The notes beneath the pieces were generated by a model, which had not been told where the DNA came from, did no database searches, and saw only the letters and a program-made list of their open reading frames with translations. Both the position numbers and the translations under genes were made by a program. A DNA stretch of 64,000 nt from Alopecurus myosuroides (Eukaryota; Streptophyta; Magnoliopsida; Poales; Poaceae), in NCBI GenBank assembly GCA_028641055.1, contig CM054062.1, forward strand, positions 141,960,682 to 142,024,681, read 5' to 3'. This document shows positions 24,201 to 33,449 of the stretch, piece after piece (position 1 is the first letter of the stretch; each line of letters opens with the position of its first letter).

Positions 24201-24490
24201 TGATACTTGATGACGTAGTTTCCTGTGTCAAAAGAATATGGGTTACGTTGAGACTCCAAGTGCAGAGTATATAGTATGGGAAATACTGTTTTCCCCATGA
24301 GGGATGACTCGAGGGTTTATATCGAACTCTCGGGGAACCAGTAGTGAAAGATTTATCTTCTTATCTTTCTCTTGAAAACCTACAAAACAAAGTAAATTGT
24401 TTTGTACCCTCAACCTCACCAAGTGGTTGTCAAGCACAAGGTGTGAGTATGATATCGAAACATAATAAATGCAAAACAGTAAATAAATAT
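24201..24490 (-). repeat. Element A 5' LTR remnant (cut by Z)
   Basis: It begins TGATACTTGATGACG in plus orientation and parallels 844-1130. It is interrupted at 24490-24492 (after 'taaataaata') by the LTR of Z. The missing part does not reappear to the right of Z. Confidence 0.75.
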
Positions 24491-25562
24491 GTGTCAGAGT
24501 TGTTGTTCTGTCAACGACAGGGTAGCACTCAAAGGTTCAAACACTGGGGGCTAACCACGTTCAATCGCACCTCCGGAGGCTTCAAGAGGGGAGCTCTCGA
24601 AGGAAAACAGTAATGACACGGGGAATTTACCTAGGTTCAGGCCACCGTGATGGTGTAAAACCCTACTCTTGCTTGTCTAGTTGATTGCACTGTGAAGGTT
24701 ACAGTACAATGAGGGATTTCGGTGACCTATCTACTTGGTGTCTCCTCTCTTCTTTCTTCCTTGCCCGGCTTCTTGTGGAGGTAGGGGTGGCCTACTTATA
24801 CCGGCTACCAGCCCTGTTTCCCGCTCACTTGGCAGGAAAGGGACACCACAAGATGCCAAAGGGTGGAGCGCCCCATACACTGCGCCTCCTACGCGGTCTT
24901 GGTCACCGGGGACAGCTGCGCCGTCCATGGCGTCATGGTGGGGGAGTCTAGTGACGCCGCCCTCGTCTTCTAGAGCGGACTCAGTCCTCTTGCACCAAAG
25001 AGGAAAGCCATAGATTGGGCTTTGGTGCGTGCAGCAGAGCTCTGTGCTTTATACACAAGAATGGCAACTGCCAAAGCCACTCTTCCTCCTGCGGCGGCTT
25101 CGTCATCCACGCAAAGGTCAGACCGTCACCCCCACATGGCCTGTTTCCCAACGGGCGAGGCTCCTTCCGGGAAGGAGCAGGGTTGGAGCAGGGCTCCTCT
25201 CCAGCGATCCGGGGCGGAGATCCCTTGGAGGTCTCCTCTTCAAGGGTCCGGCCTTGGTGGAGAGATGTTAAGAGGTTCTCCCTATCTTGATGGACGGTAT
25301 GGACTCCTTCCGTGCCCGATGGGCTAGGTCAGCAGCTGATGGCCCAGGATACCCTGGTATCCGTGGGTCCGATCGTATCCCCCGGGCCCATGACGCACGT
25401 GTTTATCAGAGCGGCCTGGGCCCCCAGACTGCAGGCCCAACCTCCCACATGGCGCGACGGTTTGCAGGAAAACCCCACGATCTCCTAGTGGCGGAAATGT
25501 CTCCTCGTAATTACTGCTCTGACCAGGCGGCGCAGAGCCGCAAGCGCCTCGTCGTCTGGTCA
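24491..25562 (-). repeat. Element Z 3' LTR
   Basis: On the minus strand the LTR starts TGACCAGACGACG right after a polypurine tract and ends at TCTGACA(CA). The left end is ambiguous by two bases (24491 or 24493). The other LTR of Z is not in the window, so the borders rest on TG/CA ends and the polypurine tract. The many overlapping plus frames at 24685-25658 are not genes. Confidence 0.65.
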
Positions 25563-25577
25563 TGTTCCCCCTTGGGA
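25563..25577 (-). other. Element Z polypurine tract
   Basis: The minus strand reads CCCAAGGGGGAACA immediately before the LTR start TGACCAG, as expected for the plus-strand primer of a gypsy element. Confidence 0.65.
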
Positions 25578-25650
25578 CGTGGCCCCATCTGTCTTGGTGC
25601 TCGAGCTGGCGGAAGGCCAACCGAAAGCAGTGTCATTTCTTGGCCTTGGC

Positions 25651-25657
25651 ATAAATA
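25651..25657 (+). promoter_or_regulatory. TATA box of the antisense B3 gene
   Basis: ATAAATA in the context GGCATAAATAGGAGG lies 93-99 bp upstream of the ATG at 25750 and outside Z's LTR. Its orientation fits the B3 gene, which is antisense to Z's pol. Confidence 0.5.
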
Positions 25658-25749
25658 GGAGGGGGACGCCCCCTCCCATTCCAACTCCTCCTTCATCTTC
25701 CTCTTCCCCCATTCTCCACTTGCAGAGAGAGAAGAAAAAGGGGCCAAGC

Positions 25750-26406
25750 ATGGCTCGTGGCGGTCGTGGCAGAGGCTCATGCCTAGGCGCCGCCGTCGCC
25801 CCCCGACGGAGCGCGAGGCGTGTCGTGGACTCGCTCGAGGGGTCGTCTGCTCGGGCTGGAGCGAACGCGGGAAGTCGTCGTGGTTGAGGTGGCCATGCTC
25901 CACACGACCGCGGTGTGATGGGGAGTTCCCTCCCCCGCTGGGCGGAGGACACCCGCGTGCCGGAGCACGAGTTCCTGGGGTCCCTTTTGGTGTCGCCTCC
26001 ACAGCCAGGTGAGGCTCCCCGACGCCTTCACCGCCTATGTTGAGCGCAACCCATATCGTGGCTTCTGGCTTCAGGTGGTGGGCTGCATCAATGGACCCTG
26101 GTGGGCGTCGACGGAGTTTTAGTACGCCGGCCACCTGTCGCTGGCGAGGGGGTGGAAGACCTTCGCCCGCGCCCAGCGGCTGGAGGAGAGCCAAGTCCTC
26201 CACCTCCACTTCGACGGGGTGGACCGCCTCTTCGTGAAGATCTTCGGGCGTCGCGCGAGCGTGTGGAGTGCTGCATCGAGAGCGAGAGCATTGACGAGGA
26301 GGATGATGATGACGATGATGAAGATGGTGTTGCTGAAGTGGAGGACGAGGAAGATCCGCCGGCCTTCAAGGAGGAGAGCGACGATCTCGGCTCGGCGAGC
26401 GGATGA
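25750..26406 (+). pseudogene. Antisense B3 DNA-binding-domain gene within element Z, degenerate
   Basis: B3 domains bind DNA in plant transcription factors. From the ATG at 25750 the first frame reads a Gly/Arg-rich start (MARGGRGRGS) and stops at 25887. Another frame from about 25980 to 26260 reads a B3-like sequence: RLPDAFTAYVERNPYRGFWL, then LARGWKTFARAQRLEE and LHFDGVDRLFVKIFG. It has an in-frame TAG at 26122-26124. One base is missing near 26255, after which an acidic tail (ESIDEEDDDDDDEDGVAE) continues to the TGA at 26406. The gene opposes the direction of Z and lies between pol and the 3' LTR, a place where some Tat-lineage elements are known to carry extra antisense ORFs. It is broken here, but its layout (TATA, basic start, B3, acidic tail) is clear. 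Confidence 0.6.
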
Positions 26407-27063
26407 AGGCCTTTGGGAGCCTTCGTCCAGGCGGAGGTCTTGACGATCGTGATCAGTGAGCCTTCATTTGGACTCCTCTTCTTCCTCCTTCTTCTCATTG
26501 CCTCCATCGCTCCTCCTCGTCCGATCATGTCTCGCAGCTATGGTGAAGACAGGTTCGGCCGAGGTTGGTCACAGTTTTTCTTCCTTTAATAGCCGCGGAA
26601 GGGGGATAGCACCTTCCCGGCCCTAGCATCTTTTTGTCTTCACGACAGATCTGCAACATTTCCATGTACTCGAATGTATCTCATGTATGAAATATGAAGG
26701 AAATGTGTTTTTTTGTCTTATCATTTGCGAAGGGACTTTTTGGGGAGCCAGCGGAAAGAGTTTTTAGACTTAGCTCTGGGAGTTCTGGAGTCCTTGTCAT
26801 GGTGAGTCGCTTGCCGCGAACGCCTTTGCTGCTGTCCCTCTTGAGGCATCCTTCTTTTTCTTTCGACAAAGTCCGTGCTTGGGTGCTCTGGGAGGTAGGT
26901 GCTTATATCTGCAGTGAGCGAGAGTACGTGCCTCGCACTCTTCTCGTGGATACCTCGAGAGCAAGTCATCACCAAGGGTTTGATGAGGTGTCGTGCACGG
27001 TAGCGACCCATTTAGACAGAGCTCTACCACTTGGGTTTATTCAGATTGGGTCTCACCCGTGCA
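26407..27063 (-). other. Element Z 3' non-coding region
   Basis: No supported gene. A 130-codon plus frame at 26694-27086 has no recognisable domain and runs into the MITE. The stretch continues beyond the MITE to the X insertion at 27382 and resumes at 47162-47470. Confidence 0.45.
27056..27063. repeat. 8-bp target duplication CCCGTGCA (left of MITE)
   Basis: CCCGTGCA precedes the MITE and recurs at 27231-27238 immediately after it. An eight-base duplication fits a hAT transposase. Confidence 0.85.
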
Positions 27064-27230
27064 CAATGGCGGAGCTAGAACATTAGGAACCAGGGTGCAC
27101 ACATGGTGCCATAACACATTTAAATAATTTTTGGGGGTGCACATGTGGTAGAAACTTGCTATTTTACAAAGGAAATCTTTTCTTCCTGGTGTCTTGTGCA
27201 CCCTATTGGCATAAGGTGGCTCCGCCACTG
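27064..27230. mobile_element. hAT-type MITE, 167 bp
   Basis: The ends are inverted repeats: CAATGGCGGAGCTAG at the left, and CAGTGGCGGAGCCAC as the reverse complement of the right. The pairing extends inwards (left CCAGGGTGCACAC against right ATAGGGTGCACAAG), which gives a hairpin-like shape. It has perfect 8-bp duplications and no coding capacity. CA/TG ends and an 8-bp duplication point to the hAT superfamily. Confidence 0.85.
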
Positions 27231-27377
27231 CCCGTGCAAGGGCACCGATCCTAGCCCCCTCTCGCGAGGTGTCCTCGAGAAGGAGTGACAAATGCATGCC
27301 CCCGAAGAAACAAAGAGAGGCTTGCCGAGAGACAAGTGTTATTTGGCAGAGATAAAAAAATTACTGCTAGGGTGAGG

Positions 27378-27382
27378 CTCTA
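27378..27382. repeat. Target-site duplication CTCTA, left of element X
   Basis: CTCTA precedes TGTAACATCCC at 27383 and is repeated at 47162-47166, directly after X's 3' LTR. Confidence 0.85.
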
Positions 27383-30300
27383 TGTAACATCCCAAGTATG
27401 AAAACCATCCCCTTAGAATGTTTGTTGCATGTTTATTTAAGTATTGCATCATGTCATCATATTGTTGCATTTGTTCCTTTTGTTTTGCATCTATTATTCT
27501 TTGTTTTCACAATGGAAATCAAACAATTTCAACTGCTTTGTTTTCATACTTGTTCTGTTACAACTTTTGGAATAAAAATAACAAATGAAAACAACCAATT
27601 TGTTCCATTTTATTCCTTGTTAATCACCCATTAAATTGTTGGTTTAATCAAACCATTAATCCAATCAAATAATTCTAAAACATTTTCAAATTCAAACCAA
27701 GGCTAAAAATCAGTACCTTTTTGAATCCATGATTTCCACCAAACAATTATAAACTTTAAATCATTTTAAACCTAGGGGTAACCCTATTGAAAATGATTCT
27801 GTTTTTCTAATATAATTAATATTGGAAATTTCATTCAATTTGGTTTCAAATATAAACAACATTTTAAATTTCAAACTTTTAAAAATCCACCTTGGCAGTG
27901 GGTTGCTATTGGTATAAACAACCTAATCTAATTTTTCCAAAATTTTTACCACCTTAAAAACCATCCAAAGTTTCCATTTGCTTGTGCTACAAAAAAAAAA
28001 ACAGTAAAGCAAAAATAACAAAAAAAAAAGAGAGGAAGGAGGCAGCAGCTACCCCCAGCCCAGCCCGTTTATCACTTGGCCCAGTACCCTTCCATCCCTG
28101 TCGCTGTCGTCTTCCTCGCGTGAGGTCACTTTCTGTACGAACAGGCACACCACCGTGCGATCGTTTTCCCCCTCTCTGGATGGCTTGCCGTCCGAGCTCG
28201 CGGCCCTATATCTACCTACCCTCTACCCTAGACCCCCTAACCTAGCTAGTTCCTTCCGCCGCGCCGCCAAGTTCTCCTTCCTCCCTCCCCGATCAGCCCC
28301 TGTTCTGAACCTGCAACCACCAACACCACCGTATCTCCGCCGTCAGACTTTGCTCCACCCCGACCACCACCGTCACCTCGTGGAGGCACCGTGGACGGGA
28401 ATGGAGTCGTGGCGACTCCGTTCCTCCCCTCGTCTACTCGGATGGCGCTGGAAGCATCCCTGGTGGCCGCGCCGTCGCGAGTTGGTCGCCGCTGGCCACT
28501 GCTGTTTTCTGTCGGGGTCGTCTGCATCCGCGGTCGCCTGCCCCTCCTCGCCTCCCTCGCTCGGTGAGCGCTACCCTCCTCCCTCATCTCCTTTCCCTCC
28601 TTTCCCCCTGCAATCTCCCGTCTCACCACACCCCAGTGCACAGCAGCAGCGCCGGCAGGCGATCGTCGCTGCCTCCGCGTCGTCAGGCAAGCGTTTGATC
28701 GGTCTGTTCCGTCAGGATTCAGATAGCAGGTGTTCTAAAAGTTCAGTTAACCTTGCCAAGTTCAGTATTTCTTCTGTCAGTCCCTCTTCGTATCACAACC
28801 ACACATCCAGCCCACTGGCTAGCGCCGTTTCCGCACGCTGTGAGGCGCGGGTTCGAGCCCAGGGAAAGCCTCCCCTTTTATTCCTTTTTTTCCGCGCGCA
28901 GGGTGGTGACCCCACCCGTCATCGACCCTGGCAGCACGCACACCCACCACGCGGGTGCCAGCAGGGCAATGACCCCACGGGTCAGTGGCCCAGTGCCAAG
29001 CTGCACTGCGTGACAGAAACCCTAGGGGCTAGTTTGAACTCTCTGTTTTCTTTTAAGTCCTCAGAAAATAACAGTTTGGTCCTCCCTTTTAATTTGTTAA
29101 TAACTTACAAAATATAACTCCAATAAAATAAAGTTATATATGTTTATTGCTCCAATTTTCCTAATCTTTCCAAATATCCAATTTGTGTACTATTTTGGAA
29201 ACTTCAAATGTATTTAAAATTCAAACTTAAATATTTCAAATGCTAATTTCTAAAATCCATAACTAATTATTTATTAATCCAATAAATGCAAATAAAATAT
29301 GTTTTCCATACCATTTTGAATAACCTATTCAAATATAATTTTTTTTTCTGTTTTGCATAATTAAAATTGCCTAAACAATTCAAATCTTGTTTAAATTCAA
29401 TTAAAAATTGTTTAATATTGTTTAATTCATAATTAAATAATCCTAACTCCTATCTCAACATGTGAAACATGTAATCCAACTAAAATTTGATGTTCTTTTC
29501 GAATATAAACTTTGTTATTTGTTTTGCACACTTTAACTTGGTGAAAACAACAATTACTTGTGTGTCAAGTTTAAGTAACCAAACTTCCAAACTTAATCAA
29601 TGATTTCCAAAACTTGTTCCAATCCTTTTTCACTTGCTTCTATCATTGTTATTTGTTGTTATTTTGTGTTATCATCATGCATGCATCATGCTAACAACTC
29701 TCACATAATAATTAATTGTAAATCATTTGTTTCCACTTATTTCAATGGATCTTTTCCATATGCAATCCAATTGCATATGGGTCCAATTAAATTGTGTTAT
29801 CTTGTCAAGTAGTTTATTCTGATGCATCTATTAACATGACATGCATCATCCCATGTTTGTGCACCTATGCCATGATATTGATTGTTTATCTTTCTGCATT
29901 GTTTGTTTGCTTCTTCTCGGATATACGACGACGTTGAGACCGCCGATACTTACGACACCCCTTCTAAGGAGTTAGCTCAGTACCAGGCTACTGGGTTTGC
30001 AGGCAAGTTATCACTCACATGAACCACTGTGTTCCTTTCAACATTGGTTACCGATACTTTCCGTTGTTCTTTTCTGCTAGCCTTAGTAGTAGTTGTTCTG
30101 TTACGAACCTATCACATGAATCCCTTAAACCTGATATTGCCTCATCTCCCTTCCTACAACCCATTGTTTGAGCCAGTGTCTTACTAGCATGCTTAGGTTG
30201 TTTTGCTCGAGTCTGTTACCCGTTACTTTCAGTTACTATATTGTTATTATGTTCTGGGGGCTCGATGTTTAATCAATCAATCATGCTAATGTTACTATTA

Positions 30301-31764
30301 ATAATAAATTTGATGATAAGGCACCGGCAGGAGGCCCATGAGAGGTTTTGAAGCCTGCTAGTGTCGACCCTAATAGGAAAAGGGTCTTGTCTACTGATCC
30401 ATGATGAGCGCACTAACCGCATGTGGGAAGCGAGTATGGGCGCCCCCCTCAACTTGACCTGATTCGCATCTCGTCCAAATCGCCTCATTTAGTTCGTGTT
30501 TTCCATTTGCCGCATGCATGTTTTTGCGAGCCCAGGCCAGGGTGGAACTTCGTAGTCGGCATATAGGGGGACACGTTCTTAGAGTGCTATGAGGGTCCAT
30601 TTTCTTCTGGGCTCGATTAGCCGTGCGCCCAAGGTGCTTTGGGCTTGATGCGAAGAATGGTTGGTTGTGTAGAGTACCCCGCTTGGTGGGAGGCATCCCA
30701 TCTGGCGGGTTATTCTTGCGTGTACGGCCAAATTGGTGCAACCCTGCAGGGATAATCTTCTCGAGAAGCCGTGTTTTCCGCGGTTATGGATTACTTGGTG
30801 AAAGTACTGGCTAACAAGTACTCAGGACAACTTAAACCTAATGGCTAACAACTTTACACCCAATGATTAATAACTTGACTAGTAATAGGCTTATTGACAC
30901 AATAATTTGAACCATCATTATTTCAACTGTGTGAGTTATCCTCGGATTGCTTCTTTGGATAAGGGGCGAGATCCAGGATGGGTTTGTTTGCAGTTATCTT
31001 TCAGTTGGTTACAATCCTCGATCTTATCTCCTTTCTGTTAGCCGGAAGTGGTAGAATCTCTGTAGTTGGTTAGCGCAGCCAGTTGCAGCATCTTTTATAT
31101 CCCCTCTCTTCCGTTGAACCCAAGGCATCTGTGCCTGGTGTTGACGGGCTACACTTTGGTGAATTGTGAGTCTTGCTTGCCAGTACGTTTATGTACTGAC
31201 CCCTTTGGGGCTGTGGTTTCCGCAGACCTACGTTTCCGAGGATCTACATGGTGGCTACTACGTGGAGTATGACGAGACTGCTGGCGAGTAGATAGCGGAC
31301 CCGGGCAGGATCCGAGACTTCGTGGATGGGCTCCGTCTGTTTGTTTCCGGCCTCTTAGGCCTATTTGGTTCTTGTCTGTACTCAGACATGTTGAATGCTT
31401 CCGCTGTGATGTAATGATGAATTGTTGGGGCATGTGCCCTCTGAATGATTGTATTTGCTATCTCTGCTCTAATGAGAGCCATTTGCAAGTTATTTCAATC
31501 TTTTGTGTCATAGAGATCTGTTGTGATATCAGTTGTTCAACGCCGTTGACGTACCATGTGTGTATGGTTTGAAGTACGTCGACGGAAGTGCCTTTGTTCT
31601 CTAGTGGATAGTTTACATCGACGATGGAATAGCAGGGCTTGTGTTGTCGCGCATAAGCGCAGGCCTACCAGGAAGCTGGGACGTGGGAGCAGTTATGCCC
31701 CATAATCCAAGCATCTGCTATCCAGTTCGTACGGTGAGTATCCCCTAGAAGCCAGGGTGCGACA
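27383..31764 (+). repeat. Element X 5' LTR (4.38 kb)
   Basis: It begins TGTAACATCCCAAGTATG and ends AGGGTGCGACA. An AT-rich start (27383-28010) leads to a GC-rich promoter/leader region (28050-29030) with a TATA-like CCCTATATCTACC at 28203-28215. A tRNA-like module lies at 28808-28878, and a second AT-rich part and a long tail follow. The 320-codon frame at 28155-29117 lies entirely within this GC-rich leader and has no domain. Confidence 0.85.
28808..28878 (+). other. tRNA-like Pol III module inside X's LTR
   Basis: CAGCCCACTGGCTAGCG resembles a tRNA D-arm/A box. GGGTTCGAGCCC (28849-28860) matches the T-arm/B-box consensus at about 30 bp spacing, and TTTT follows at 28875-28878. It does not fold into a full functional tRNA as far as I can see, as no proper anticodon stem is evident. 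It recurs in X's 3' LTR (44202-44273) and, diverged, in Y's LTRs. Confidence 0.4.
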
Positions 31765-31767
31765 AAT

Positions 31768-31779
31768 GGTATCAGAGCC
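31768..31779 (+). other. Element X primer-binding site (initiator Met tRNA)
   Basis: TGGTATCAGAGC, three bases after the LTR end GCGACA, is the standard plant initiator-Met tRNA primer site. Confidence 0.9.
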
Positions 31780-32694
31780 TGTCTGCCCGTAGGATCCCTT
31801 TTTACTGGTCGCAGTTGAGTCTAGAAACTATTTTGTAGCTATATAGGAAAAATGAAACGTGAGAGTAGGAATTCTGTTCTTTTTCTTCTTTCCCCACCCT
31901 CCCTCCCTTTTCTGGTAAGGAAGTGCAACGTTGATTTTTCCCTTCTCACCTAAACTTTCAAGTTAGGATTTCACGTGTTTTGGGTTCTCCGTAGTACCTC
32001 AGGAATCTTGTTCTCGTTTTCCCGGTGTTGCTTCAATATCATGTTCTTCTAAACATTTCCTTTTCGTCCGTTGAAATCTTGTTGTTGTTTTCCACTTCAA
32101 ATCTTCTACCGGCGTCTAATCAAAACTTCCTCGTAAACTCTTATCCAGTTAAAGTGTTATTTCATACCGGAGAATCACATTCCTTTGTGTCAACAATATT
32201 TTCCACAACATACAACCCAATTCAGGTTCCACTAAGCAATCAAAACTCTGTTCACTCCCCGGGATATCAAATGTTGACTTCCAAGATAAGTAAGAACAAT
32301 CCAATTCTAATGGGAGGCCACATATTCCTCGTTACTCTCATGTTGATGATTCTGACATTGATGCCATTCTTGGTTGGTTTGATGTCAATAACTCTATTCC
32401 ACCATTCTACCCAGATAATCTATTCTCCAAATGAATCAAATTCTATCCAGATATACACCATCCATACAAAACCTATACCTCTACTAATATTGTTCCGGTG
32501 GTTTCCAAATTCACTGATATCTTTCCAGAAGAGTTGCCAGGAATTCCTATTGTTTTGAACTTCCAGATAAACTATCCAATGTGCACGATGTGTTTCACGT
32601 GTCACAGCTCAAATGGATCTTTCCAAGAAGTATCCGGACCTTTTCTTTTCTCAGTAGGAATCTCGGGGCGCGATTCCTTCAAGGGGGGGGCGTT
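31780..32694 (+). pseudogene. Element X collapsed protease/pol remnant
   Basis: The frame at 32025-32558 carries a protease remnant whose active site has become HTGES (32163-32177, Asp changed to His). It is followed by a short stretch resembling the start of reverse transcriptase (FPEELPGIP around 32525-32550) and then, after a jump, by sequence like the chromodomain end of pol (VHDVFHVSQLK in another frame near 32578-32610). Gag, most of RT, RNase H and integrase are missing. The polypurine tract (AAGGGGGGGG) lies at about 32681-32690, just before the 3' LTR. Confidence 0.65.
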
Positions 32695-33449
32695 TGTAAC
32701 ATCCCAAGTATGAAAACCATCCCCTTAGAATGTTTGTTGCATGTTTATTTAAGTATTGCATCATGTCATCATATTGTTGCATTTGTTCCTTTTGTTTTGC
32801 ATCTGTTATTCTTTGTTTTCACAATGGAAATCAAACAATTTCAACTGCTTTGTTTTCATACTTGTTCTGTTACAACTTTTGGAATAAAAATAACAAATGA
32901 AAACAACCAATTTGTTCCATTTTATTCCTTGTTAATCACCCATTAAATTGTTGGTTTAATCAAACCATTAATCCAATCAAATAATTCTAAAACATTTTCA
33001 AATTCAAACCAAGGCTAAAAATCAGTACCTTTTTGAATCCATGATTTCCACCAAACAATTATAAACTTTAAATCATTTTAAACCTAGGGGTAACCCTATT
33101 GAAAATGATTCTGTTTTTCTAATATAATTAATATTGGAAATTTCATTCAATTTGGTTTCAAATATAAACAACATTTTAAATTTCAAACTTTTAAAAATCC
33201 ACCTTGGCAGTGGGTTGCTATTGGTATAAACAACCTAATCTAATTTTTCCAAAAAATTTACCACCTTAAAAACCATCCAAAGTTTCCATTTGCTTGTGCT
33301 ACAAAAAAAACAGTAAAGCAAAAATAACAAAAAAAAAGAGGAAGGAGGCAGCAGCTACCCCCAGCCCAGCCCGTTTATCACTTGGCCCAGTACCCTTCCA
33401 TCCCTGTCGCTGTCGTCTTCCTCGCGTGAGGTCACTTTCTGTACGAACA
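32695..33449 (+). repeat. Element X 3' LTR, part 1 (before Y)
   Basis: It begins TGTAACATCCCAAGTATG, follows the 5' LTR closely, and is interrupted after GTACGAACA by Y. Confidence 0.85.
33445..33449. repeat. Target-site duplication GAACA, left of element Y
   Basis: GAACA is repeated at 43534-43538. After it, X's LTR resumes with GGCACACCACC, as in the uninterrupted copy at 28142. Confidence 0.9.

Larger units (their letters stand above)
844..24490 (-). mobile_element. Element A: gag-protease LTR retrotransposon, host of several insertions
   Basis: A runs on the minus strand. Its 5' LTR remnant is at 24201-24490, its primer site at 24174-24190, its gag start at 23881, its gag pieces at 19449-19804 and 10179-11316, its protease at 9734-10178 and its 3' LTR at the far left from 844. 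The two LTR ends match: 844 begins TGATACCCGATGACATAG and 24201 begins TGATACTTGATGACGTAG, and similar sequence follows for about 290 bp. No reverse transcriptase, RNase H or integrase is visible, so A looks non-autonomous and Sabrina/WHAM-like. Inside it lie a LINE, element B and element C. Element Z interrupts the 5' LTR at 24491, and the rest of that LTR is missing from the window. Confidence 0.75.

Noticed and set aside
24685..25658. Several overlapping GC-rich frames in Z's LTR
   Set aside because: They overlap in all frames, lack domains and fall within LTR borders set by TG/CA ends and the polypurine tract.
26088..26528. 146-codon minus frame over the B3 remnant
   Set aside because: It is Ser/Arg-rich low complexity antisense to the B3-like coding sequence. 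The B3 similarity is on the plus strand.
27398..27634. 78-codon frame repeated at 32581-32946
   Set aside because: It is present only because it lies in both LTRs of X. It is AT-rich, with no domain or conserved start context.
28808..28878. A true tRNA gene
   Set aside because: The A- and B-box likeness and T-run are present, but I cannot draw complete acceptor and anticodon stems. It is reported only as a tRNA-like module.
28155..29117. 320-codon open frame in X's LTR (and 328-codon counterpart at 43526-44512)
   Set aside because: It lies in the GC-rich promoter/leader part of an LTR, spans a TATA-like site and the tRNA-like module, and has a low-complexity Pro/Ser/Arg composition with no domain. 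Long chance frames are expected in such GC-rich DNA.
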